Assembly (NCBI GenBank): GCA_903904885.1
Contig: CAIVED010000004.1
Coordinates: 1-63,332 of the forward strand
DNA: 63,332 nucleotides
Source: an uncultured archaeon
Lineage (GTDB): Archaea > Nanobdellota > Nanobdellia > Woesearchaeales > CAIVOO01
Reading direction: 5' to 3'
The notes under the pieces are model-generated. The model was given only the letters and a program-made list of their open reading frames with translations, was not told the DNA's origin and did not search any database. A program made the position numbers and the translations under genes. Below, piece by piece: positions 7,493-16,242 of this stretch; within the stretch, counting starts at the first letter, position 1; each line of letters opens with the position of its first letter.

Positions 7493-8557
7493 TTAAAACA
7501 ACCCCCATAACATCTGAAAAATATAGCTTAACAGATATATAAGATTTGCTATATTCCCAAAGATAAGTGTTATTGCAACGCCTGCAAACATGGCCGGTGC
7601 GAAAGGCGCTGTTTCTGCCACGGGGACTGTTTTTATTCTCTTCTTTTTGCAGAATGCCCTTATTTTTTTAACTTCTTCGGCAGTCAGGCCTTCGGCGCAG
7701 GGCGTGCTAAAGCCCTTTTCCTTTTTGCTTTCCTTATTGCACACAATATCCCCTTCCCTAAGCATTAAAACCGGGATATTTTTAACCGTGTTTTCAGATA
7801 CAATCTTATACACGGTTCTTAGCAAAAAGGAATACAAAACCGCGCTTATCAATATGCCAATGATAAAATCAAGGTTCAAAACGCCGTTAAAGCCAAAAAT
7901 AATTCTTATGGCAATTAGCGCCAGGTATATGTGCAGCGGCCTTATTTTTTTAATCCTGAGCAAGGAAAGTGTTTTTGTTATGGCCAGGTCAGCAACAGCA
8001 TAAACCGCGGCATACAGGACAAATGAATAAAAAATGCTGCCTGTGGCGAAGCTTCCCCCAATCAGCCGGGCAAACCAGCTTACCGCAAATATTGATATCA
8101 AAAGCTCCGGAAATTTTTTCAGGCTGCCAGCGAGCGCTTTTTTTATTGTTTTTGGCGGTATGATGAATATATTTTTTGCAATCAGGTAAATGAAAAACAG
8201 TACAACCACATTCACAAACATGTCAAAGGCCGGGAAAAAGCTGATGAAGGGCGCGGGATAAACCGCAGCGGGGATAAGCGCAGAGTAGGCAATGAAAAGC
8301 TTCCCGTCACCGGCGCTCCAGAACTTGAAGTTCCACAGCAGGAATGAGAAAGCTATTGCGATTGCAAAATTTATCAGGCTCAGATATACCTCATTAAGCG
8401 TTATATTTTTGCCAAGGAAAAGAAAAAGGTAGGCTGCAAAAGAAAATGCAACCGCCCCAAGCACCCATTTGTTCCGTATTTTTCCGGATTTTATGTCTTC
8501 ATAGGAGGTTATAACGCCCAGAAAAATGATTGCTGGAATGAAGTAGTAGGCAAGCAT
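7493..8557 (-). CDS. Prepilin peptidase-like A24 aspartyl protease
   Basis: 354 residues with about 8-9 membrane helices. The first helix is followed by YEDIKSGKIRNKW, carrying the first catalytic Asp, and a second motif, SAGDGKLF (near residue 82), carries the second Asp in the A24 'GD' position. Such enzymes cut class III signal peptides of archaeal pilins and archaellins after a (K/R)(G/A/S) site. A soluble insert with two Cys lies near residues 275-310 before the last helices. It is the first gene of the operon with the HxsD-like and HxsB-like genes and is divergent from the 40-kb surface block, so it could process that block's pilin-like proteins, the G9-W-C precursor, or both. A near-leaderless start is likely (TATA-like GGTTTAAATTC about 26 bp upstream). 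Confidence 0.82.
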   Translation of the reverse strand: MLAYYFIPAIIFLGVITSYEDIKSGKIRNKWVLGAVAFSFAAYLFLFLGKNITLNEVYLSLINFAIAIAFSFLLWNFKFWSAGDGKLFIAYSALIPAAVYPAPFISFFPAFDMFVNVVVLFFIYLIAKNIFIIPPKTIKKALAGSLKKFPELLISIFAVSWFARLIGGSFATGSIFYSFVLYAAVYAVADLAITKTLSLLRIKKIRPLHIYLALIAIRIIFGFNGVLNLDFIIGILISAVLYSFLLRTVYKIVSENTVKNIPVLMLREGDIVCNKESKKEKGFSTPCAEGLTAEEVKKIRAFCKKKRIKTVPVAETAPFAPAMFAGVAITLIFGNIANLIYLLSYIFQMLWGLF

Positions 8558-8570
8558 GATTATAATATTT

Positions 8571-8616
8571 CAATTGCGAATTTAAACCTTTTCCAACTGC
8601 GAAAGCTTTATAAACC
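8571..8616. promoter_or_regulatory. Divergent promoter region with paired CAAYTGCGAA repeats
   Basis: Between the protease operon (minus) and the surface block (plus) lie two direct repeats: CAATTGCGAA at 8571-8580 and CAACTGCGAA at 8594-8603, 23 bp apart. Each is followed by a TATA-like sequence: TTTAAACC, which reads as a TATA box for the minus gene, and CTTTATAAACC (about 8606-8616) for the plus gene. The arrangement suggests one regulator acting on both directions. Confidence 0.45.
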
Positions 8617-8650
8617 AAAACTCCTTTGGTTTTTAAAAGTGAAGAGTGCA

Positions 8651-11600
8651 ATGATGAATAAAGTAGGCGTATTTTTCCTTTTGGTTATTCTCGCTTTAGT
8701 AACCGCAATTTCAGCCTATGCGCAAGCTTCGCTTTCAATTACGTTTCCAGTTACCCCGCTATGCAACTACTCAGTCAGCCGGTCGCCCAGTGCACTTGCA
8801 GTAGGAGATTATAATGCTCTTGCCTCTCTTCTAAGACTGGGAGACTCATCCTGCATTCTTCAGGTTTCTGTATCTGGGCTTAAGGATTCAACAAAACTCG
8901 GCCAGGCATATGAGAAACATGTGGATGTTACTCCGTTGGTAGGCGCAGAGCGATGGAATTGCAACGGCGCACTGTATCCCATAGGACAGTGCGTACAGGA
9001 GACTGTATGTTCATCCACTGATTCTGATACAGGGCTCTGCTCTAGCGAGATTACACAATGGAACTGCGCCGGCGTCAGCAGATACCCAGAGAGCTATTGC
9101 CATAAGGAAACCCCATCTTCAGGCGTAACAAATCAGGAGGATGTTGTTTTGGACCCGGACAAGTTCTGGGATTATTTCAGCGGCAATTCCGGCACTTTTT
9201 TTCGGGAGCAGAGCATAACCAAAGTGCAGTTTATAGAAGACCCGTTTGTACTGCTCAATTCAGTGGCGCCCTTCGGTCCCTACTGGACATTCCATGACGG
9301 CTATGGCGATGCTTCATTGCATTGCTCTGCAACAGTGCTCTCCAAAGGAGAGGTCAGCAGCCCGTCAGAATGCATTGAATATTCTTTATCACCAAAATTT
9401 TTAAGCTGCAATGGCGAGATAAACGGAAATCCCTGCTGCGGGGATGATGATTTAATTAACCCGGGGTTTGAGGCAACCGAGGCAGAGCCAAACCTTGATG
9501 TCTGGCAGATAAACTGCAAGGGAGGGCACTGCTACAGGGATGGTTCGGAAAAGCATTCGGGCGGTTATAGTCTCCTCATGAGGCAGTGCGATCAAGCAGG
9601 GACGGTTAGCCAGACCGCAACTCTTCCTGGCGGGGCATATCGTATCTCTTTTTGGGCAAAGTCAAGCAATGTTGTGCCTACGCAGGTGGGCAGCTTTGCT
9701 GCTTACCTCCTAGGCGGTTCCAGCGGGCCGGCGTTAATTTCTAGCTCTGTCATATACATCCCGGCAAATACCGGCGACTGGCACCATTATTCTTCTACAT
9801 TCCAAATAATTGGTGAGCAGACTATCAATTTTCAGTTTTACATTGGCACAGACGCAAGCAGCACCCCAACTGGCACAATATACATTGACGATGTCCATCT
9901 TTTAAGCACGCCTTGGCCAATCGGAACTTTTCTTACAGACTACGGAACAGTTTCAAGGACCATAGGCACAGAACAGAAGCCATATCTCTGCTATCACAAT
10001 CAGTCAATATGGCAGTGGATGGACCCTGACCAGGAGCAGTTCAAAATAATCCATGTCAATGGTTTTGACATGATTTCCAATTCGCTGCTATGGCATGCTT
10101 GCAATGCAAACGGTGTTGCAGCAACTATAGAAAACAATCCTGCTGATGTCGAATTAACTCCGAACTATGGTATTGTGACATGGAACCAGTCTATAATCAG
10201 CTCAACAATTATAGAGCTTGGCCAGTATACTCCAGGCCAGTACGGATTCAGCGATGAAGATACCAGGTTTATTGACCAGAATGATTTTGAGCCTGGGCTG
10301 GTATATCCCCTTGAGCAGCCTACAGGAGCCCCGGCCCATTGCTATAACAACATAACTGACGGAGGGGAGACAGACAAGGACTGCGGAGACGGATGCGCCA
10401 AATGTGCCGACGGGAAGCATTGCAACTCAAGCGAGGACTGCATTTTTGGCTACTGCGATCCGGAGGATAAAATCTGCTCGGGGAGTATTCCTGACATAAA
10501 TGCGAAAGAAAAAATTGCCCAGCGCTTTATCTGCTCCCAGATGGATGAAATCTCTGCCTATACAGAATGCTGCGGCTACAGCCTGACTTCCTGCAAGAAC
10601 ACAAATCTGAGGTCAAACATAAGAAGGGCTGGAAATCCTCTTTACGACATTTTTGACTTTCCAATAGCCCTTGACAACAAAAATTATGTAATCGCACTGG
10701 GCCTTTTGGACTCCCAGACAGAGGATTATAATTATCCTTTTGTGATGGCCAATGCAGACAACAAGCTTTACGACTGGACAGGCTATTCCTATTTGGAATT
10801 CTACATAGACTTTGCCCTGCCGCCGGTTACAAGAAATGGAGCTCCATACTTTAAGCTGCTCGTCCTTGACGAAGCCCCTGAATCGCCTTTCACAAGAACA
10901 TATCCCCATCTTTATTATGAGCCAAATAATCCGGGATATGAAGAGCATGTCCTTTTCAGGGGGGATTTAAGAAATTTCATAACAGGGCAAATCCAGAACG
11001 GAAAATGGCTGAAGGTCAGGATTCCGATAGGCACGTCCCCCGACAAAACACAGGCAATCCAGCCAAGCCAGCATGTTAAGCTTGTTTCCCTGTTTGCCTA
11101 CAACGGCGATGTTCCGGAGTATCAGGTTTTCCATGAAAAATTCAAGCAGGGAGATTCGTACATACAATTCAGGAACATAATTGCCATAGACAGGCTGAAC
11201 CTCATACCCGCAGGCCATGCCCAGATGTATTGCTCAAACCTGCCTCCAAAGCCTGGCAGTTCAATAAAAAGTTATTGGACAGACAACATGAATACCAAGG
11301 AGGAAGACCTCGGTAACAATAAAATAGGCCAGGGAATATGCGAAAACACCCCTGGCTTTGCCTGGACAGGAAACGCCTGCTGCGGGGATGATGTATATGC
11401 AAGCTCTGCAGGCTTCCTCCCGCTGAATCCAGTATTTGTATCTGAATCCTATGCAGACTCTCTGAGCGGCTGCGTAAAGGGCTTCCCGCTGAAAAACAAC
11501 ACCGCAATGACGCTTGTTTATAACAATGGCTACGGCATAGGCAACGCTTCTCTTGAATTTTACAACGGGAAGTTTTTTACCTGCAACAAAAATGTCCAGT

Positions 11601-14600
11601 CATTAATAGATCCCATAGTCGTGGAGCTTTGGAATGGCGGCAACGATGGGGTGCTGCCGGTGCATGTTTACCAGTCATTCCAGAACATAAACACTCAAGA
11701 TAACTCCTCTCCCGAATGCTTCAACCTTGGAAGCTGGTACTGCGATTTTGATTTCGCCTGGAAAAACACTTCAGCGCTTCCAAACCAGATGATAAATTCG
11801 TCGGTGAACCTTTCAAACCTTAATCCTGCCAATCCTCCAAAGGCCTGCTGCCCTTCGGGATGGTGCTACTTTGGCAACAACACTGCGCCGTATTCCTGCG
11901 TGCCAAGCCAGTCAAGTTACTTCCAGTACACCGAGGCGAATGGAACTCCGTATTTATTCAATGCATCACAATTATATGCAGGCATTTACGGCGACAATAA
12001 TTCCTACAGGTGCATTGCCGGAAACTGGATGCCTGCGGAGATTAAGTGGAATCCGAACTATCCTGAAAATGGAGACAGGGGCTACTGCCCGAAAAAATCG
12101 CAGTGCTACCTGAATGCTTCAATGTGCGTTGACTCGGGATATTTCAGCGCAGATGATTACTGCGAGAACGGAAGCTGGTCAAGCAGGACAAAGCTTGTGG
12201 CAAAGCAGCTTCTTAGAATGGCTGCAAAGGCCATCAACCAGTCAGGCTGGGAAAGCAGCGTAGAAACAATTTATTGCGACAAGTTCAACGAGTCTCTTGC
12301 CCAGGTTGATTACATTGACATAGCCCTAAGCAACCTTAAAATAAGCGAAATAATAACAGGAGGCGCAGGGGGCTGCCCGGGCCTCAGCGGAAAGCCATGC
12401 GCAAACAATTTCTGCGCCCTTTCAATTAAAAATGATTTGGGAGAGAAAATATTCATAGGGACAAGCATGAACCTGCCGGTCAACACCCCGGAAAATGCAA
12501 ACGTATCCATACTTGAGCTTTTCAGCGAGGCGCAGTCATCAGCAGTTTCATACAACAATTTCTGCGACGGCGCGTTAAGGCAGTCAAATATTACAAATGA
12601 TTATGTCGGCTGCAAGGCAAACTATGCCAATGCAACTCCAGGTCATACAGCAAACATCTGGATTGACAACGCAACCCAGACATTAATCTATTCAAAGGAA
12701 GAATTTGACATCAACAATACATTAGCCTCCTCTGAAATCTTTAATCTTTTCCTGAAGCATCCTTTGCAGGCCATATACTATTGGGCGAGAACCCGCTTTA
12801 TTGGAGCAGAATCCCCTCTTGAAGATTCAGAGGGATTCCTTACAAACACCTCAAAGTTCAGGAAGCTTTACATTTCAGTATCCCCCGACACATCCGATTC
12901 CTCAAAAAACAAGGAAATAAGGGGCGTTGTGGAGCCGCCAAATTTAATGGCCATCGGCTACAAGAACGTGGAGGAAAACCTATGCTATGGCAATAAAACC
13001 TCCCAAAAGCTTGGCATCGGATCTTATGATGTTGCCGCATCCTGCAACTTCAGGATAAATGAAACTGAATTCTGGCAGAATCTTTACACCGCAGCCATCA
13101 CAGAACTTATCCTATGGAAGGATTTGACATCAAACACAAGGCTTGAGGGCACATACACTCCACAGCTTCTTGCTTCCACTGTTAAAGTGTCAGGGCCGGC
13201 ATTGGCATTGGTTGGCGCAGAAAATCCGCTGGCATACACAATTAATGTTTCACCAGCTGCCGGCGAGACAATAATTGCAACATCCATTGATTTCGGGGAC
13301 GGAACGTCCTACTCAATAAGAGGCGTGCCTCCGGAAGGCGGAATAATGAATCTTAACCATATATTTGTAAATTCCGCCTTAAACAGCACAATAACTGCAG
13401 GAATAATCGGAGACAACTACCGCATCAGGTCAGACAGCATGGTTGTCAGCCTCGGGAGGCCCATCAGCCTGCTCTATCGGACAAATGAGAGCACATCAGG
13501 AAAGCTGACAAATTTCACACTCAACCTTTCTGGATATGGCCCATACAATCCTAATCTGACATTCAACGACAGCTGGCTGAACTGCTCGCCTGTTGACAGC
13601 AATATGCTTGTATGCTTCCCTTGGCTAAACCAGCACGGAACAGGAAATGCCAACATAACTATTTCATCCGGCTCGGAGAACATGACATTCCCGCTGTCAA
13701 TAACTGTTAATCCGGTAAATACCCCTCCTGCATTCGGGGCAATGCCTGAAAGCCTCGCATTCCCTGAGGACAGCACGCCGGTAATTCTTCTTGACGTATC
13801 GGACTATGTTGCGGACATAGAAACCGGAAACGGGTCCTTGCTGTATTATATGACTGGTCTGCATGCCCCTGATGAAACGCTAAGGATAGAGCTCGGATGC
13901 GATGTGATGAACCGGACCTCTGGCCTGGAAACAAAAAAATCCCTTGAGTGCGTGGGAAACAAAACCGATTATTTCGGAATGTTCAGGTTGAACTTGACAG
14001 TCACAGACCTTGGGGATGGTGCATCAGCGCCAAAGGGCAGTTCCAGAATAATTAACGTAACAGTTACGCCGGTAAATGACCCTCCGAGCCTTTCAATTCT
14101 CAACGTGACCATGAATACGCATCAGGTCTATGGAAACATAGCCTATGGTACGCTAATCCATGACATAGACACTGCCCCTTCAAACTTTACACTAATTTGC
14201 ATTTTTGTTTCAGGAACAGCATCTCCCGAACCTAACGTAACTGCAAACAATATAACCAAGATATTGAAAATAGAGAGTTATGGGGCAGAAGGGGAGTTTT
14301 TTTACAACTGCACAGCAAGTGACGGGGAGCTTACCTCACAAAGCAATTTCAAAGTCAATGTAACCGCGAATAAAATAGCACCAGCACTTTATGTTGCAGG
14401 CTTTGCAGAGAATTTTACTGTTAACGAGGGAGACATAATGGCAGTGCAGCTGACTGCCTTAGACCCGGACACATATGAGACATTTAACTTTAGCTATTCA
14501 GTTATTTTCGGAGGATCCATTGATTCAAACCTCACGAGAATCGCTCCGAACAAGGTGAATTTTACATGGAATACAACGGGCCTAAAACAGCTGCCAAACA

Positions 14601-15700
14601 GCATGGTGGTGACAGATCCTGTGTATGACAAGAGCCTGTATAAAGTAAACATAAATGTTACAGACAGCCAGAACCTGACTGCTGAAACTAATATTAGCCT
14701 AATCCTTAACAGGGGCCCTGCGGAAAACATAAAGAATGGAGCCTATCTTGACAATACGACCTGGTTTGACAGCAGGTACATTGATATCAAGAAAACAGTC
14801 TATGTTTTCAACGGCTCCTATATTTTCTATGTAAACACCAGCGATCATGACTTGCTTAGATCATGCAATATTGACTTCGGAGACAATACAATAAATCCCA
14901 TACACTCATGCGAAGCGGACGTAGTCAATGGGCCGACCCACTTCTCCAGCTCTAATGTGAATCACAGGTATAACAGTTTTACTGGCAGCAGCTATAATGT
15001 TTCCTTTAATGCCACAGATTGGTTGGGTGCAATTTCCACTGTAACCCTTGCTGTAAATTACAATGATGTCTCAGCACCAATTGCTGCAATAACCAGCCCT
15101 CCTGATGGAAGTTCTGTCGGGTCGACTGTTACAATGGAATATAACTCTCAGGACCATATTGCATACTGCGGATACTTCGTTGACAGCAACATAAGCAATT
15201 ATGAGCCTTATGTTCTGTTGAATCTGCCTGCCGGAGGATTGACATATCTTGCTTCCTGCTCTGGAATCACCCAGGTTGCAGGACCGCTAACGAACATAAC
15301 ATTCTTTGCGGTTGACAGCATGGGCAGGGCAGACTATGATATGGTGAAATTAACTGCTGCCCAGGCTGGAGACACGACTCCGCCGGTATTGGTAAGCATA
15401 GACAGCCCTGCGGCAGGAACGCTGACAGAACCTTCTGTGCCTGCAGCAATAACAATACAAATACAAGCAAGTGATGCAGACTCGGGACTAGAGAATATAG
15501 CATATACAATATATGACTCTTCAGACACTCCAGTGGCAACTAATTCAAAAGATTACGCTTCAAAAGTAAATCCCAGGCAATGGACTGATTCAGCAGAAAT
15601 CCCGGCATTTGGAGCGTATTATATTATAGTGGCCCTTACAGATTTTGCAGGCAATCAATATGTTTCAGATGCAAGGTATTTCAATGTTGTGCAGGGTTAA
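8651..15700 (+). CDS. Giant secreted multidomain surface protein (about 2350 aa)
   Basis: A secretion signal (hydrophobic VGVFFLLVILALVTAISAYA then AQ) starts a protein of about 2350 residues without a C-terminal membrane anchor. Visible blocks: Cys-containing N-terminal regions; a carbohydrate-binding-like jelly roll near residue 270-400 (NPGF...SGGYSLLM...FWAKSS); a Cys module with DGGETDKDCGDGCAKC near 570; PKD-like repeats near 1546 (IDFGDGTSY) and 2073 (IDFGDNT); cadherin-like repeats near 1690-1900 (FPEDS, VNDPPSL); Ig-like repeats to the end. Many N-x-S/T sites fit glycosylation by the STT3-like genes at 60-63 kb. ATG 8651 is chosen; GTG 8639 and ATG 8654 are possible. The likely role is adhesin or stalk. 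Confidence 0.85.
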   Translation: MMNKVGVFFLLVILALVTAISAYAQASLSITFPVTPLCNYSVSRSPSALAVGDYNALASLLRLGDSSCILQVSVSGLKDSTKLGQAYEKHVDVTPLVGAERWNCNGALYPIGQCVQETVCSSTDSDTGLCSSEITQWNCAGVSRYPESYCHKETPSSGVTNQEDVVLDPDKFWDYFSGNSGTFFREQSITKVQFIEDPFVLLNSVAPFGPYWTFHDGYGDASLHCSATVLSKGEVSSPSECIEYSLSPKFLSCNGEINGNPCCGDDDLINPGFEATEAEPNLDVWQINCKGGHCYRDGSEKHSGGYSLLMRQCDQAGTVSQTATLPGGAYRISFWAKSSNVVPTQVGSFAAYLLGGSSGPALISSSVIYIPANTGDWHHYSSTFQIIGEQTINFQFYIGTDASSTPTGTIYIDDVHLLSTPWPIGTFLTDYGTVSRTIGTEQKPYLCYHNQSIWQWMDPDQEQFKIIHVNGFDMISNSLLWHACNANGVAATIENNPADVELTPNYGIVTWNQSIISSTIIELGQYTPGQYGFSDEDTRFIDQNDFEPGLVYPLEQPTGAPAHCYNNITDGGETDKDCGDGCAKCADGKHCNSSEDCIFGYCDPEDKICSGSIPDINAKEKIAQRFICSQMDEISAYTECCGYSLTSCKNTNLRSNIRRAGNPLYDIFDFPIALDNKNYVIALGLLDSQTEDYNYPFVMANADNKLYDWTGYSYLEFYIDFALPPVTRNGAPYFKLLVLDEAPESPFTRTYPHLYYEPNNPGYEEHVLFRGDLRNFITGQIQNGKWLKVRIPIGTSPDKTQAIQPSQHVKLVSLFAYNGDVPEYQVFHEKFKQGDSYIQFRNIIAIDRLNLIPAGHAQMYCSNLPPKPGSSIKSYWTDNMNTKEEDLGNNKIGQGICENTPGFAWTGNACCGDDVYASSAGFLPLNPVFVSESYADSLSGCVKGFPLKNNTAMTLVYNNGYGIGNASLEFYNGKFFTCNKNVQSLIDPIVVELWNGGNDGVLPVHVYQSFQNINTQDNSSPECFNLGSWYCDFDFAWKNTSALPNQMINSSVNLSNLNPANPPKACCPSGWCYFGNNTAPYSCVPSQSSYFQYTEANGTPYLFNASQLYAGIYGDNNSYRCIAGNWMPAEIKWNPNYPENGDRGYCPKKSQCYLNASMCVDSGYFSADDYCENGSWSSRTKLVAKQLLRMAAKAINQSGWESSVETIYCDKFNESLAQVDYIDIALSNLKISEIITGGAGGCPGLSGKPCANNFCALSIKNDLGEKIFIGTSMNLPVNTPENANVSILELFSEAQSSAVSYNNFCDGALRQSNITNDYVGCKANYANATPGHTANIWIDNATQTLIYSKEEFDINNTLASSEIFNLFLKHPLQAIYYWARTRFIGAESPLEDSEGFLTNTSKFRKLYISVSPDTSDSSKNKEIRGVVEPPNLMAIGYKNVEENLCYGNKTSQKLGIGSYDVAASCNFRINETEFWQNLYTAAITELILWKDLTSNTRLEGTYTPQLLASTVKVSGPALALVGAENPLAYTINVSPAAGETIIATSIDFGDGTSYSIRGVPPEGGIMNLNHIFVNSALNSTITAGIIGDNYRIRSDSMVVSLGRPISLLYRTNESTSGKLTNFTLNLSGYGPYNPNLTFNDSWLNCSPVDSNMLVCFPWLNQHGTGNANITISSGSENMTFPLSITVNPVNTPPAFGAMPESLAFPEDSTPVILLDVSDYVADIETGNGSLLYYMTGLHAPDETLRIELGCDVMNRTSGLETKKSLECVGNKTDYFGMFRLNLTVTDLGDGASAPKGSSRIINVTVTPVNDPPSLSILNVTMNTHQVYGNIAYGTLIHDIDTAPSNFTLICIFVSGTASPEPNVTANNITKILKIESYGAEGEFFYNCTASDGELTSQSNFKVNVTANKIAPALYVAGFAENFTVNEGDIMAVQLTALDPDTYETFNFSYSVIFGGSIDSNLTRIAPNKVNFTWNTTGLKQLPNSMVVTDPVYDKSLYKVNINVTDSQNLTAETNISLILNRGPAENIKNGAYLDNTTWFDSRYIDIKKTVYVFNGSYIFYVNTSDHDLLRSCNIDFGDNTINPIHSCEADVVNGPTHFSSSNVNHRYNSFTGSSYNVSFNATDWLGAISTVTLAVNYNDVSAPIAAITSPPDGSSVGSTVTMEYNSQDHIAYCGYFVDSNISNYEPYVLLNLPAGGLTYLASCSGITQVAGPLTNITFFAVDSMGRADYDMVKLTAAQAGDTTPPVLVSIDSPAAGTLTEPSVPAAITIQIQASDADSGLENIAYTIYDSSDTPVATNSKDYASKVNPRQWTDSAEIPAFGAYYIIVALTDFAGNQYVSDARYFNVVQG

Positions 15701-15706
15701 TTACAA

Positions 15707-16201
15707 ATGCCAAAGAAATCAGAAATCAGCACGGTTTTCATCTACGCAATTTCTGTGATTATAATCATTGTTGTTCTTTACTTCGGTTACCGCGGGGTCA
15801 GCGGCATACAGAAGGCAAATGAAGATGCAAAAATGGAAAAAATGCAGCTGAGGCTGAATGCGGACATGAGGGCGCTTTCAATCCGCTACGGCTCTGTCGG
15901 GAGATTCAGCTATGACCTCAACAGCGATTTCCGGAAGCTATGCTTTGTTGACCTGAATGTGGCAGGAGTTAACGCCACAGCAAGGAATAGCTATCTTGCG
16001 AATTTCCTGGTTATTAATGACAGCGTTGCAAGCGGGAAGTCGGAAAATGCTTTTTTAGTCGGCAAAACAACCATTGCCTTGGACGTGGGCAAGGTCAGGG
16101 TTAGCTGCAACCCATTTGTGTTCTGCATCAACTCTTCCGGCGGCAGGATAAGTTTTTTCGCAGAGGGAGGGGGGGATTCTGTGCTGATAAACTGCAGTTA
16201 A
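15707..16201 (+). CDS. Pilin-like protein A
   Basis: 164 residues. The N terminus PKKSEISTVFIYAISV looks like a class III (pilin-type) signal: a KKS site then about 20 hydrophobic residues ending YFGY. The body has a pattern shared with the genes at 16243 and 32175: a helix, RYGSVGRF, CFVD, INDSVASGKSENAFLVG, and a Gly-rich GGGDS near the end. Such proteins should be cut by an A24 peptidase like the one at 7493-8557. It lies 3 bp after the giant protein, as the paralogue at 32175 follows another large exoprotein, so each large protein may have its own pilin partner. Confidence 0.75.
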   Translation: MPKKSEISTVFIYAISVIIIIVVLYFGYRGVSGIQKANEDAKMEKMQLRLNADMRALSIRYGSVGRFSYDLNSDFRKLCFVDLNVAGVNATARNSYLANFLVINDSVASGKSENAFLVGKTTIALDVGKVRVSCNPFVFCINSSGGRISFFAEGGGDSVLINCS

Positions 16202-16208
16202 CGGCAGT

Positions 16209-16221
16209 TATATTTATAAAT
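16209..16221 (+). promoter_or_regulatory. TATA box before the 624-aa pilin-fusion gene
   Basis: TATATTTATAAAT lies 22-34 bp before ATG 16243, the standard distance for a near-leaderless archaeal transcript. Confidence 0.55.
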
Positions 16222-16242
16222 AAATAAGGTTTAGGGCTTAAA

